Shown here piece after piece: positions 1 through 9,600 of a stretch of DNA of 64,000 nucleotides (position 1 is its first letter; every line of letters begins with the position of its first letter). This stretch comes from Lingula anatina (taxonomy: Eukaryota > Brachiopoda > Lingulata > Lingulida > Lingulidae): positions 47,874 through 111,873 of the forward strand of contig NW_019775507.1 of assembly GCF_001039355.2 (NCBI RefSeq). The letters are read 5' to 3'. The notes beneath the pieces were generated by a model. The model ran no database searches. It saw only the letters and a list, made by a program, of their open reading frames with translations, and was not told the DNA's origin. A program made the translations under genes and the position numbers.

Positions 1-892
1 GGAACGGACCGGACGGGACCGAAACCATGTGTACCGCCAGCGCTAACGCTGGTGGTAAATTTTTTTGTTCAAATTTCAAAATAGTATCTCGAAATTTCGA
101 GATAATTTTTTTTTCTACATATGGCACCAGTGGGCTTCCGTACATTTTCCTTTCACCACCAATATGTACTTTTTGATACAGCGTAACTCGAAAACCGTAT
201 GGAATACAAAAAAACCGAGACCACCTCCAGTGTTGGGCTTTACATGCTCTACAAAATGCAAAAAAGAATGGGTCTCTAGCATTAACGGTTCCCGAATTAG
301 AGACAGTTTTCAGTTTCGGTATCTTATGGCCGCTACTCCTGTGAAAATGCACCGATTGACCCCAAATTCACGGAGATGAAAGATGACCTGAAGGGTAACA
401 CTTTCCAATAATATTATTGGTTAAGTCTGTGTGGTGTCTGAATAACAGGGCAAAAAAATTTTTTTTCGTAAAAAATTATATTTTTTTGAAAATTTTGGCC
501 CGTTTGACCTTGAAGTAAAGGTCAAAGGTCAAATCCAAGGGCATATTTGAAATCTACACATATGACTTTTGGAAAGCCGTCTGTAGAAATTTTTCCCATA
601 ACCCTTTCCGTAGGGTAGATAATTAGCATTTTTATTTGCTATTTTTGGACAAGGGTTCATTGCAATGAGTGCCACACCCAGACCCCAATACCGACAAAGC
701 CCAAATTTTACGTGGAACGAGTTGAGATTATAGGTGACTTAAATGCAAGAGATGGGTACGGGGGCCCTTACCGTCTAGGAGGAGAAGCGGTAACGGTAGC
801 CGTCCGGCGGAGCCGGCGAGGCCAGCGGAGCCAGCGGAACGATCCGGACGGGACCGAAACCATGTGTACCGCCAGCGCTAACGCTGGTGGTA
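1..892. repeat. Interspersed repeat bounded by GC-rich direct repeats with a hairpin
   Basis: About 55 bases at 1-55 recur at 837-892 with only a few differences. Both copies contain the same near-perfect hairpin (arms TACCGCCAGCG and CGCTGGTGGTA, loop CTAA). The 780 bases between are AT-rich, with GGTCA-type motifs near 510-535 (AAAGGTCAAAGGTCAAA). The element probably continues off the left edge, so the two copies may be one period of a tandem array or the ends of one mobile element. There is no Helitron-type CTRR end after the hairpin and no protein domain is evident. Confidence 0.6.
712..765 (+). pseudogene. Possible trace of LINE endonuclease
   Basis: A short frame reads VEIIGDLNARDG, which resembles the conserved GDxNA(R/K)xG block of APE-type endonucleases in non-LTR retrotransposons. 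It runs directly into the GC-rich repeat at about 780-892, where similarity ends. No other endonuclease or reverse-transcriptase block is visible nearby. It is either a small LINE fragment caught in the repeat or a chance match. Confidence 0.2.
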
Positions 893-986
893 CAATTATT
901 TTCATGGAGTACAAGTACAAAAAAATTTTAGAAATTGAAGAACAGAAAATTTTATTAAAAATCTGATCAAAGTATATCTCCAGGTA

Positions 987-987
987 A

Positions 988-1018
<31 letters not shown>
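987..1018. repeat. (TAA)n microsatellite, SINE tail
   Basis: A pure TAA/ATT trinucleotide run that forms the 3' tail of the minus-strand SINE. Such tails are where the partner LINE machinery primes. Confidence 0.85.
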
Positions 1019-1362
1019 CTTTATTGGAGAATGGCAACCCGAAGGTTGAAGTTATACAATTACATATATGAATATTTAAGACAAGGAAGCCTGGTCATTT
1101 TTTTTTTTTGCACTGGTGCACTCAGTAGACGGTCTCACCTCCCTGGGGAGCATACAGCTCGGCTGCCATATTAGGCGCTCATAGCTAATATAACATTTCT
1201 GCACTGCCCAACCAGGCCCCTGCTTCAACCCCTAAATGCTGAGTGCCAAGCGGGGAGACAGCAGGTACCGTTTATTAAGGACTGGTATGTCCCCGGACGG
1301 GATTTGAACCCACGTCCTCCCGCTCCGGAGGCGGACACTCTAACCACAAGGCCAAGATGTGG
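987..1362 (-). mobile_element. tRNA-derived SINE
   Basis: Read on the minus strand, the element starts near 1362 with a tRNA-like head: A box TGGTTAGAGTGTC, an anticodon-stem-like TCCGC/GCGGG pair around loop CTCCGGA (CCG in the anticodon position, Arg-like), and B box GGGTTCAAATCCC. An unrelated body of about 240 bases follows, then an internal A-run and an AATAAAG-(ATT)n tail at 987-1018. The tRNA-related head, body and trinucleotide tail define a SINE. It is not a functional tRNA gene, because the acceptor stem does not pair and it is fused to the body. Confidence 0.8.
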
Positions 1363-2710
1363 TAAACAGATGATCTCACACATCCAGGCAACCCATTGAT
1401 GAATTAGCTGTTACTTTTAATTGCTTCATTACTCCCCCCTTGATTAAGTAAGCCTTTAATCAAGATGGGTGGAGTAAACGGATTTTTTCCCTTATCCAGG
1501 AATCCCTTTGACTATCTATCACTTTTAATTGCTTGAATACTACCAACCTATACCCACTACCCACCACACTAAAATATTCATAAAATATATTTACCTGTTC
1601 ATCTGTTTACCCCACCTTTACCTGGAGGATAGGTGGTTATACTTTGAATAGATATTTAATAATACTTTCTGTACTTGCACTCAATGAAAAAGGAATTTGT
1701 TATAAAAATTGTTTAATGATAAATTTGTATTATCACACTAACAATATTAATGAAATGGATGAAATGTTTTGAACTTTACACTATTTACTTTTTATTTGTG
1801 TATAAATGTATGTATTCGTTGGGGGTGGGGGTTGTCCTGGGGGAATTGTCTGGGGGGAGGGGATTGTCCAGGGAGCATTGATTGGAGGGGGGGGGTTGGA
1901 TTGTCCTAGAATCATATATAGCCACTGAGTGCAGATGCATGTGTCCTGCCGAAATAGGGTTATCTCTGATTTGTTTTTTACTGCTACTGAGTAACTGCAT
2001 GATAAAATGAACCTATGTTTAAAGTTATTTATCGATTAATTAATTAATTATTATGTATAGATTTTAATTAAATTTTCTGGATAGGTCACATATTAACCAA
2101 GGAAGAAAAGTTTAGATTTTGGTGATGATTAATTAACTAATTCATCAATTAATTAATTAAGAAATGGTTATTTATTAGTTCATTATTTGACTTGGTCGAG
2201 GTTGCGCTCACCGAGTGCTTTTCTAATTTGAATACATTTTAGAATAAAAGTTAGCTGAACAAATTTAAAATTTGATGCTTTGCATTCTAGTTAATCATGT
2301 TTGCAGATAAACTATAGTACCTACATGTAGTTTGGCAGTTTTAGTGGTCGTGAAGCATTTTTGACTCAAGTTAGAATGGTTAATTTGAGAAGTCAACTAT
2401 GAATATATCCTGAATATTCTGATATTGGCCCAAGGGCATTTTATGAATGACTGCATGCAACATACAGATATATAAAAAATTTGAGTTTTAAACAGGCTAG
2501 TGTTAAAAGTCCTGGCCTATAAACAATCAAAACTTGTTGTAGTCTAAGAGCCTTTATATTGAAATTCTGAACTGGTGTCCAAAACTGGCACTTATTAATA
2601 GATATTTGGATTCACTTGTGACAATTTGTATAAAATAGTGATTATACAGAGCTGAAATTTAAAAGTTTCATATTTGCCAAATATATACTGATTTTTTTTC
2701 TTATTTTCAG
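1363..2710 (+). other. Intron of the M28B peptidase gene, 3' part
   Basis: No earlier peptidase exon is recognisable between the left edge and the acceptor at 2710 (TTATTTTCAG). The tract contains a G-rich block at 1818-1911, TTAATTAA-rich low-complexity sequence around 2030-2180, and otherwise unremarkable AT-rich sequence. Confidence 0.5.
1818..1911. repeat. G-run tandem block, quadruplex-capable
   Basis: The plus strand has repeated runs of four to nine G separated by short GATTGTCC-like spacers, a degenerate tandem repeat. Four or more G-runs lie within 40 bases at several registers, which satisfies the usual G-quadruplex pattern. It sits inside an intron. Confidence 0.6.
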
Positions 2711-2796
2711 AAATGTCAAATTGGAAGTGCACAACTATAATGTTAGAAGGATGACCTATAATGTCATTGGTACCATCAAAGGAAAGGTAGAACCAG
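2711..2796 (+). CDS. FOLH1-like: M28B peptidase exon a
   Basis: Begins with the last base of a split codon after acceptor TTATTTTCAG and encodes [19 protein letters not shown] and then TIKGKVEP. It matches the stretch just before the peptidase core (YNVIGT..G.VEP). Donor is CAG/GTACAT. Confidence 0.93.
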
Positions 2797-5700
2797 GTAC
2801 ATATGGTGTGTGTGCATGCATGTTTGCATGCTTATGTGCATAAATGCATGCGTGCATGTGGGTTTATGCACATATGCATGTTTGTGGGTGTGTCACATAG
2901 CTAAGATTCAAGTTCAGGCAGATAACTAGTTCCCTGTTGGGATTTTTTCTAAAGATAATTGCAATTTATCTGTCTAGGAGAAATCTTTATTGTCTTCTTG
3001 CATGGTGATACCAATATGCTTGAATTTTATTCTTTCTTAACTTTGACATATCCTTATCATTATTCACAATGTTTTGACATATCCTTATCATTATTCACAA
3101 TGTTTTATATCCATACCATTAGGAATTATCACCCTAATAATTACCATTTATTTGTTATATATCCAGTTGTAGATTCAGATCTAAAAGATGCTTGATAGAA
3201 AAGGGATATCTATAAATGGTTTGTGAATAATAACCCCAGTCCCTTGAATCTTCCAGACAGGCATGTTCTAGTTGGCAATCACAGAGATGCCTGGGTGTTT
3301 GGAGCGTTAGACCCCTCCAGTGGAACAGCAACCATGTTGGAGGTCACCAGGGCATTCGGCAAGCTCAAGAAGGCTGGTAATATGTTGTGATTAATATTTC
3401 TCTTCCACAGAATTCAATTACATACTATGTGCAGCACATTTCATTGGCATTTAATGCTCACACCTAATGCTGCGATTTATAATTTTTATCCTAGAAAATA
3501 AATAATAAAATGTTCAATTACATACATTTGGCAACACAGGATATGTACAGTTTATTTGTAATGGTTATTAAAACACAAGGTCTTGGCAAAGGGATATGCA
3601 CTAACAAAATGGTATCTGTATATTCAAGGTTGGTCTCCCAGACGGACCCTGAAGTTTTGCAGCTGGGGTGCAGAGGAATATGGATATCCAGGTTCTACAG
3701 AATGGGTAGAGGTCTGTGAAGTTTTCTAAAATAGAAATTAGATGTTACAAAATTTCTTTTATCCTAAGTATATATAACAAACCCTTCAGAATTTTGATAA
3801 AATGTGTACCTTTATTCTACAGTATTTTATAAAAAGATTCCCCACAAAAATTGAAAAAGATCTGGAGTCAAGGTATGATTAAAAAATATTGAAGAGAAAC
3901 TGAAAACTGAAGAGAAAAATCATGCAAGGAAAGTGAACATTACCAATGTAAGGAAGTCATTTCCACAGTTCATGAACTTACAGACTTAAATTCTTCCTTT
4001 TTTTCCTTTTATTATTTTTTCTGTCATTATAATTCCTCATTTTGTTGTTTCAGGAAAACATGAAATCACTGCTGACTCAAGCTGTGGCTTACTTAAACTG
4101 TGACACTGCTGTCAGAGGTGAGTGTTTGTGTCCAGGCACCTGTGGCTTACCTTATACTATGACACTGCTGTGACATGTGAGTGTTTGTGTCCAGGTAGCT
4201 GTGACTTACTGAAACTATGACCTGCTGTGCAGCCACATGTTAGTGTTTGTGTCAAAGTTCAGCAGATGAATTTGACATACCTTGTTTCTTCAGAGTCAAC
4301 TCGAGTAACAGATAATATTGGAAACTTTCACTATCAGCATGGCTTTTTCATTTTCAGAGATGATAGAGATTAGTTTCCTGGAGTGATCTTGCAACTACTA
4401 TGCAGAAATAGAGGAGATTGGATCTGGATGAATATTTAAATCTTGTATTTCAGTTTTAGGCAGTTTACCAAGATATCAGATGTTTTAGACCACCAGCTAC
4501 TTTCTTTACTTCTAATTTTTATCTTGAGGTAGACAAATATTTTCAGTTTTAAAATTAAGATCAACTCTGGGTCTTTAGCTCTTTTGCGATACTAAAATCT
4601 CCCAGAAACTCACACAATGCAGATCTGTTAATTAAATTATAAGGCTATAAGTTGAATTTAATTATGTCTTGGATACATGTTTATTAAATTCAAATTCCAT
4701 TTATTTGTCTGCAGGAAATTATTCTTTTAGAGGAAGGGCCTCCCCACTTTTGAAGGCGGCGATGTTGTCTGCTACAAGGAAGGTATTTTGATTGTATAAC
4801 CGTATAATTATGTACTTGTTCAGTTGCAAGTGTCTTATTGAATTGTGAGAATGGCTTGTGATAGAAAAAGATATTATAGATCTTGTTTAATCTTTTAGAA
4901 AGTCTACATAACTCTATAATGCCCATCATATTTAACTTGCTCTTATATAGGTTTAGTACAAATATTGCTTTGTCAAAATCTGTTGCGTGATGAACTGATT
5001 GAAGTATTTTTCATGAACTCTAAATTTCAGGTCAAAGACCCACACAATGCTGATATTACAGTACATGACACTTGGGCAAAATATGATCCAGCTGGAGGCA
5101 CATTAAATGAGCCAAGGTGATATGCTAGTATTATATTTTCAGCGAAGATATTTGAAATCATGAAAAACAAACTGCTTACACTGTTACTGAAAAATTACAG
5201 ATTTATGATTAATATGATACAGACATAACTGTATTAGTATTTGTTAAGCAAATCTTACACAATGCAAAGAGGTAATTAAATAAAACCAGATTATGTTTAA
5301 ACAGATAAATTGATAATAATTTCACTCTTATTTGAAAGCAGTTTGGTATTTTATTTGCCTTGGTGGATTGCTAATCTGCCTGGATTTGCATTTTGCTTAC
5401 TGCATTTTCATGTGTATTAGGGTAAATGTTCTTGGTGCTGGCAGTGACTTCACCCCCTTCATCCAGCATGTTGGAATCCCTGTTACAGATCAAACATATA
5501 CCTACACTGTGAGTACCAATATAACTCACATGCAAAATTTGGTGAAAAGATTGAAACTTTGTCATCTCTTTACCAGTTGTATAAATACTGCAACATTGTC
5601 ATTTCTAATAAAATTACGTGGAATAATGAATCTACATTCCTTATGTTAAAAAAACAGTCTGATTACTTTCTTTTCTGGAAGCATTGCAGTTCTTTTTCAC

Positions 5701-8700
5701 ATATTTGTATTTTCAATGTGGGATGTAGAACTCCCATGGGCATGAAGCTAAATGGTAATAAAATTTTCTAAATGTCCATCTTTTATGCAGTAGATAATAA
5801 CAATTGGTGATGATTTTGCTGTTAACTATTATGTAATATTGCATCAAAGTTTGCACAAACCTACTTTGTGTACTGCCACCACAAATGTTATGAAAAATAA
5901 ACTATGTTACTTATTATTTTATAACTTATGAGAATGATTCTTAGATTGACATACAGCTCAAATTGGAAAACCAGCTTGATAGGATTATCATTCTTTTCTT
6001 GAAGTATTGCAATTTTTTGTAAATTTTTCTTTTTTCTCATGCTGGCATTTTCAAAGTGTGAACTTGAACTCTAATGATCCTAAAGCCTTATGCTAGTTAC
6101 ATATTTTACTTACAGTCATATTACCTGTTGTGCATAATTAAAATTTGGTGTTGACTCTGCTATTAGGCATCATGTATTATTGCTTCAAAATTGACAGTAC
6201 TAACCTATTTTGTATATCATAATTTTCTGCTTTTTGTCTGTACATTTGACTGCTTTGCTGCCTTGTTTGAATTTAATAATATTCTTTTGACTTGTTTTTA
6301 ATAAAGAAAACCGTAATCAACTGGTAACAGATAATGTTAATTTCATTAATTTTTTCACAATTTATCTGTTTCAGAGTGCATGGAAGATATCTTCTTACCC
6401 TGTATATCATTCAGTGTATGAGACATTTGAAATCATGGAGAAGTTTATTGACCCAGATTTTACCTGCCATAAAGCAGTGGCACAGGTCTTGGCGGAACTG
6501 GCACGAAACTTGGCAGACTCCCTGCTACTGCCTATGAACCCTGCAGATTATGCTTCAGCTATTGAGACATTCGCCAATGCTTCTTTTTCAAGTTTTGGAG
6601 GAATTTTTGCAAAGAAAGATGGGATAAGTTTTGGTGAGTTTATAGAGTAACAGGATATATAGAGCAGTACTAGCAAATACATGTACTTGTAAAAAAGTCA
6701 TTTGCAAGTTTTTGAAGTAGTGAATATGGTATGTGTGCAGGGAGTCAACACTGTTAATGCTATTAGATTTAAGGTACGTATGATTCCTATTCTCTGTCAA
6801 ATAATCTGTTTATATTTTGTATGCTATATATTCTTTTCTTTTCCTTTGATTATTTGATATAAGTCTAAATACTTTTGTATAAGCTGTGACAGAATATGGT
6901 TGATCATATTTGATTTTTTTTAAATATTATTTTGGATATACAAACAAGGATCTGATAATATCTATACATATTGATGAATTTTACGTTCTCTTTTTTTTTT
7001 GTCTTAGATGGTTTATATTCTGCAGTGAAAAACTTCTCAAGTGCTGCAAATGAATTCTCAAAGAAGATTGAAAATGTGGACAAAAACAAGTAGGGCTTTT
7101 TATAATGTACAGAGAAAGGGGGATGGGGGACTAGAGTGTGGGATCAGTATATAAATGAAGAAAGTTTTGCCCCCACCTCCCTTTTTCCTATTCTGGATCC
7201 ACTAGTGCCAAACTAATTAAGTAACACATATTTGGTATACAAGAGCCACAAATTGATTTTCACTGAATATTCACAGACAAACTGTATAAGTCATAAGTTT
7301 TTTTTCTTTTCCTACTGTGTCCATCAAGAATTTTGGTATAGAATTAATTTTATCACTCAGTTGGCCTCCAGTATAGTGTATGGATCTGGTGTTTTGGAGT
7401 GCACAAGTTATGTAGAATGAATACAGCATATCATATCATATCATATCATTATTGTTAGTATAACATGTACTATCCTAATTTTTTTAGTCCTCTTGCAATA
7501 CGTGAGATCAATGACCAAATGTTGATGTTGGAGAGAGCATTCATTGATCCCCAGGGTCTCCCAGGTAGACCTTTGTTCAGGTGAGATATACAGGTGACAG
7601 ATACAGGTGACAGGCATGGTTCTGGGTGACCATTATGACTGCCTTGTATCACAAGGACTGAGGCTGGGTTTCATGGAGAACTTGATAGAAGATGAGAAAG
7701 TAAATCATTTCTAAAGAGACTAAATTAGGCCTAGTAAGAAATAATTGCTATTTGTGACCTCAACCTTGGATTTGTGAGCACAAATACCAACTAAAAACTC
7801 AAATCTTGATTTCATGGTGCAAACTTAGCATGACAACAAAGGGCATGAGCAATTTGGCCAACTTCCTTTCAGGTCTCTATTGGGTTTTTTTGCAAGAACC
7901 TGGTACAAGAAACTGAACGTTACAGCTTTTGAAGATTCCAAAAGTGACATCTTTTCCTCACCTGATACCACATGAGTTTATTTTAACTCAAGTCAAGTCA
8001 TTAACCAATGCAACATCACAAAATAGAATTGAGCAGAAAAGTGTAGGTGCAGGCCAATGTGGTCAGATAATTATGTCAGTAAAATGCCATTTTGAGTAAA
8101 TATGAAACTTGCTACTTGAAAAACCATTTTAAAATCTTTTAGACTATACAGCACCTAATTCTGTAACCCTATAATGTACATAATTTATACTGCTCTTAAA
8201 GTGGCAAATAGGATACAAGAAAATTTAATTCATCAACAGTTTCCACCAACTCACAAATATATAGCTATTTTTATGAATTTTCTTTATTTTATCTATAAAC
8301 AATTCATACTGCATATGATACAAGGTTAATGGGCTCTCAACAATCTCCAGTACATATGGCATGTACCAAATGGGTGGGTAAGCACATAAACAGTTCGTGG
8401 TTTGTGGCAATTGCTTGTGACCACTAACTTTACGTTCACTCCATGATATTGTGGTTTGAGCATTCACCGCGATATAACAAATTCGAGGCTCGAGATCGCA
8501 AATGGCAAATTTATTTAAGAACTGTAAATGTGTTTCAGTTATGGCCAAGTTATCTGATTATTTTATGAAACTTTTTCCTGGTGTACCAAATAAAGGGTGA
8601 AAAACTTGCAAAAAAGCACTTGTCCAGAATAGAAATTGCTGTTGTTTGGATGTGAATAATGCTAAACAAGCCAACTCATGCAAGAACACATTTTTCCTCC

Positions 8701-8944
8701 CAAAATTATCTATTTATTTAATGAGATCAACTAAGTATAAATATTTAATACAACCCTTAATTGCAGGCACATCATATTTGCGCCAAGCAGTAAGAACATA
8801 TACGCAGCCAGCTCTTTCCCTGGTCTCAGTGACCTGATGTATGGACTGGATGAAAACGGACCAGAGGAACAGTGGGAAGAGGTGAAGAAACACCTAGCAG
8901 TTATTGTCTACACAATACAGGCAGCGGCCAAAACTCTCTCCTGA
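2711..8944 (+). CDS. FOLH1-like: Glutamate carboxypeptidase II / NAALADase-family peptidase, last 11 coding exons
   Basis: These are the C-terminal two thirds of an M28B zinc peptidase, in family terms a type II membrane ectoenzyme that trims acidic or other short peptides at the cell surface. Coding exons are 2711-2796, 3257-3376, 3629-3711, 4054-4117, 4715-4782, 5031-5116, 5421-5508, 6375-6633, 7008-7089, 7488-7580 and 8767-8944. Every junction is GT-AG and every phase matches. Family landmarks occur in order: GNHRDAW and ALDPSSG (metal His and Asp), GAEEYG (catalytic Glu and bridging Glu), NCDTAV (metal Asp), YPVYHSVYE (metal His), then the C-terminal helical dimerisation region ending in QAAAKTLS. 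Residues that hold the glutamate side chain in human GCPII are altered (N519 to S, R534 to D, R536 to T, K699 to I by alignment from memory); the GAGSDF and YTYT context is closer to NAALADL1. The protease is therefore probably active but not glutamate-specific. The 5' exons lie outside the window. Orthology to FOLH1, NAALAD2 or NAALADL1 is not resolved. Confidence 0.95.
3043..3104. repeat. Perfect 31-bp tandem duplication
   Basis: Two identical copies of a 31-base unit starting TTGACATATCC lie head to tail in the intron between exons a and b. The identity implies a recent slip or duplication. Confidence 0.9.
3257..3376 (+). CDS. FOLH1-like: M28B peptidase exon b, first zinc ligands
   Basis: Encodes [19 protein letters not shown] followed by [20 protein letters not shown]. 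The His of GNHRD and the Asp of ALDP are the equivalents of human H377 and D387, which bind the two zinc ions. Acceptor TCTTCCAG, donor GGCTG/GTAATA. Confidence 0.95.
3629..3711 (+). CDS. FOLH1-like: M28B peptidase exon c, catalytic glutamate
   Basis: Encodes [20 protein letters not shown] and GSTEWVE. The GAEEYG motif carries the general-base Glu and the metal-bridging Glu (human E424 and E425). Donor GAG/GTCTGT. Confidence 0.95.
4054..4117 (+). CDS. FOLH1-like: M28B peptidase exon d, zinc aspartate
   Basis: Encodes [20 protein letters not shown]. The Asp of NCDT corresponds to human D453. The last 37 bases of this exon plus 18 bases of intron recur twice downstream. Confidence 0.93.
4081..4257 (+). 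repeat. Tandem triplication of exon end and splice donor
   Basis: Copy 1 (4081-4135) spans the 3' part of exon d, its donor and 18 intron bases. Copy 2 (4139-4194) and copy 3 (4198-4257) follow immediately, sharing blocks such as TGTGGCTTAC, GACACTGCTG and AGTGTTTGTGTC. Copy 2 still has a GTGAGT donor; in copy 3 it is GTTAGT. Reading from the true exon into copy 2 meets a TGA before that donor, so the extra copies cannot extend the coding sequence. Confidence 0.85.
4715..4782 (+). CDS. FOLH1-like: M28B peptidase exon e
   Basis: Encodes the conserved GNY start and then [20 protein letters not shown], matching the region after the zinc Asp. Acceptor TTTGTCTGCAG, donor AAG/GTATTT. Confidence 0.92.
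5031..5116 (+). CDS. FOLH1-like: M28B peptidase exon f
   Basis: Encodes [20 protein letters not shown] and AGGTLNEP, equivalent to the human SLYESWTKKSP region. Acceptor TAAATTTCAG, donor CAAG/GTGATA. Confidence 0.92.
5421..5508 (+). CDS. FOLH1-like: M28B peptidase exon g, substrate-pocket loop
   Basis: Encodes [20 protein letters not shown] and [10 protein letters not shown]. In human GCPII this loop is LGSGNDF...GRARY, with N519, R534 and R536 lining the pocket; here those positions read S, D and T. The arginine patch that favours acidic P1 residues is therefore absent. Confidence 0.93.
6375..6633 (+). CDS. FOLH1-like: M28B peptidase exon h, last zinc ligand
   Basis: Encodes 86 residues starting [20 protein letters not shown]. 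The His of YHSVYE corresponds to human H553, and the Tyr just before it to Y552. The rest begins the helical C-terminal domain ([18 protein letters not shown]). Confidence 0.95.
7008..7089 (+). CDS. FOLH1-like: M28B peptidase exon i
   Basis: Encodes [20 protein letters not shown] and IENVDKN, matching the human [20 protein letters not shown] helix. Donor AACAA/GTAGGG restores Asn across the junction with exon j. Confidence 0.95.
7488..7580 (+). CDS. FOLH1-like: M28B peptidase exon j
   Basis: Encodes [20 protein letters not shown] and [10 protein letters not shown], the most conserved C-terminal block of the family ([19 protein letters not shown] in human). It is preceded in the intron by a short (ATATC)n run at about 7430-7449. 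Confidence 0.96.
8767..8944 (+). CDS. FOLH1-like: M28B peptidase terminal exon k
   Basis: Encodes [20 protein letters not shown] and onward to QAAAKTLS and TGA. In human the matching loop is SSHNKYAG, with K699 and Y700 gripping the substrate carboxylate; here Lys is Ile and Tyr is kept. Confidence 0.95.
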
Positions 8945-9600
8945 TTTATGGGATTGTCAAGGTGTGACAAAAGTCTGTTTTGTGTAGAATAGCACGTAAT
9001 GATTATGAGAAAACGAGATAATGAGAAAAATACTAGTAAAAGGAGAGTTGCAATCCTGCTATGGCACCTTATTATGGATACGCGTATCTGTTGTTATAGT
9101 TCTGTTATAGATTTGTTTCAGTTCGAGTCCTACATGACTGTCCATGATTGTTAAAACATGAAAGACCAGAAAAGACCAGAAAATGACTCAGAGAGGGCAA
9201 TGTAATTTTTCAAAGTTACAAGTTTGGTCAAACTGTAGTAATAATTTCAGAGGTTGCTATTAATAATTTTTTCTATTGTCTGTAGATTTCATCCCCAGGC
9301 TAGTTAAATTTGAATGTGACTAGTAATTTTTCTGAGGTCTGTTAAGTCTGAGTGACCAGTGGATAAAAAGCTTTTGCATGCAGTGTCATATGAAAGGAAT
9401 GCCATCAAGAAGGAAAAAATGACCATTGACCACTTTTAATAGTGCAGCAGTAAAAAGTGAGAGGTATATACACTGAGCAACAATTATAGAGCCTTCAGAT
9501 GAGCAGATATGTTATTTGTAGAATGATGTTCAGAATAATATTTTTTGCCCTCTGACAATGATTCTCTGTAAATAATAAAACTTCCTTTGGTCATTTCTTA
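8945..9600 (+). terminator. 3' UTR and poly(A) signal of the peptidase gene
   Basis: The first AATAAA after the stop is at 9574-9579, followed by a T/G-rich stretch, which gives a 3' UTR of about 650 bases. No later coding block of this gene is seen. Confidence 0.5.

Noticed and set aside
65-379. 104-codon open frame in the repeat at the left edge
   Set aside because: Low-complexity AT-rich repeat core; no domain or motif, and no matching splice context.
1290-1362. Functional tRNA gene
   Set aside because: The acceptor stem does not pair and the tRNA-like part is fused to a SINE body with a trinucleotide tail.
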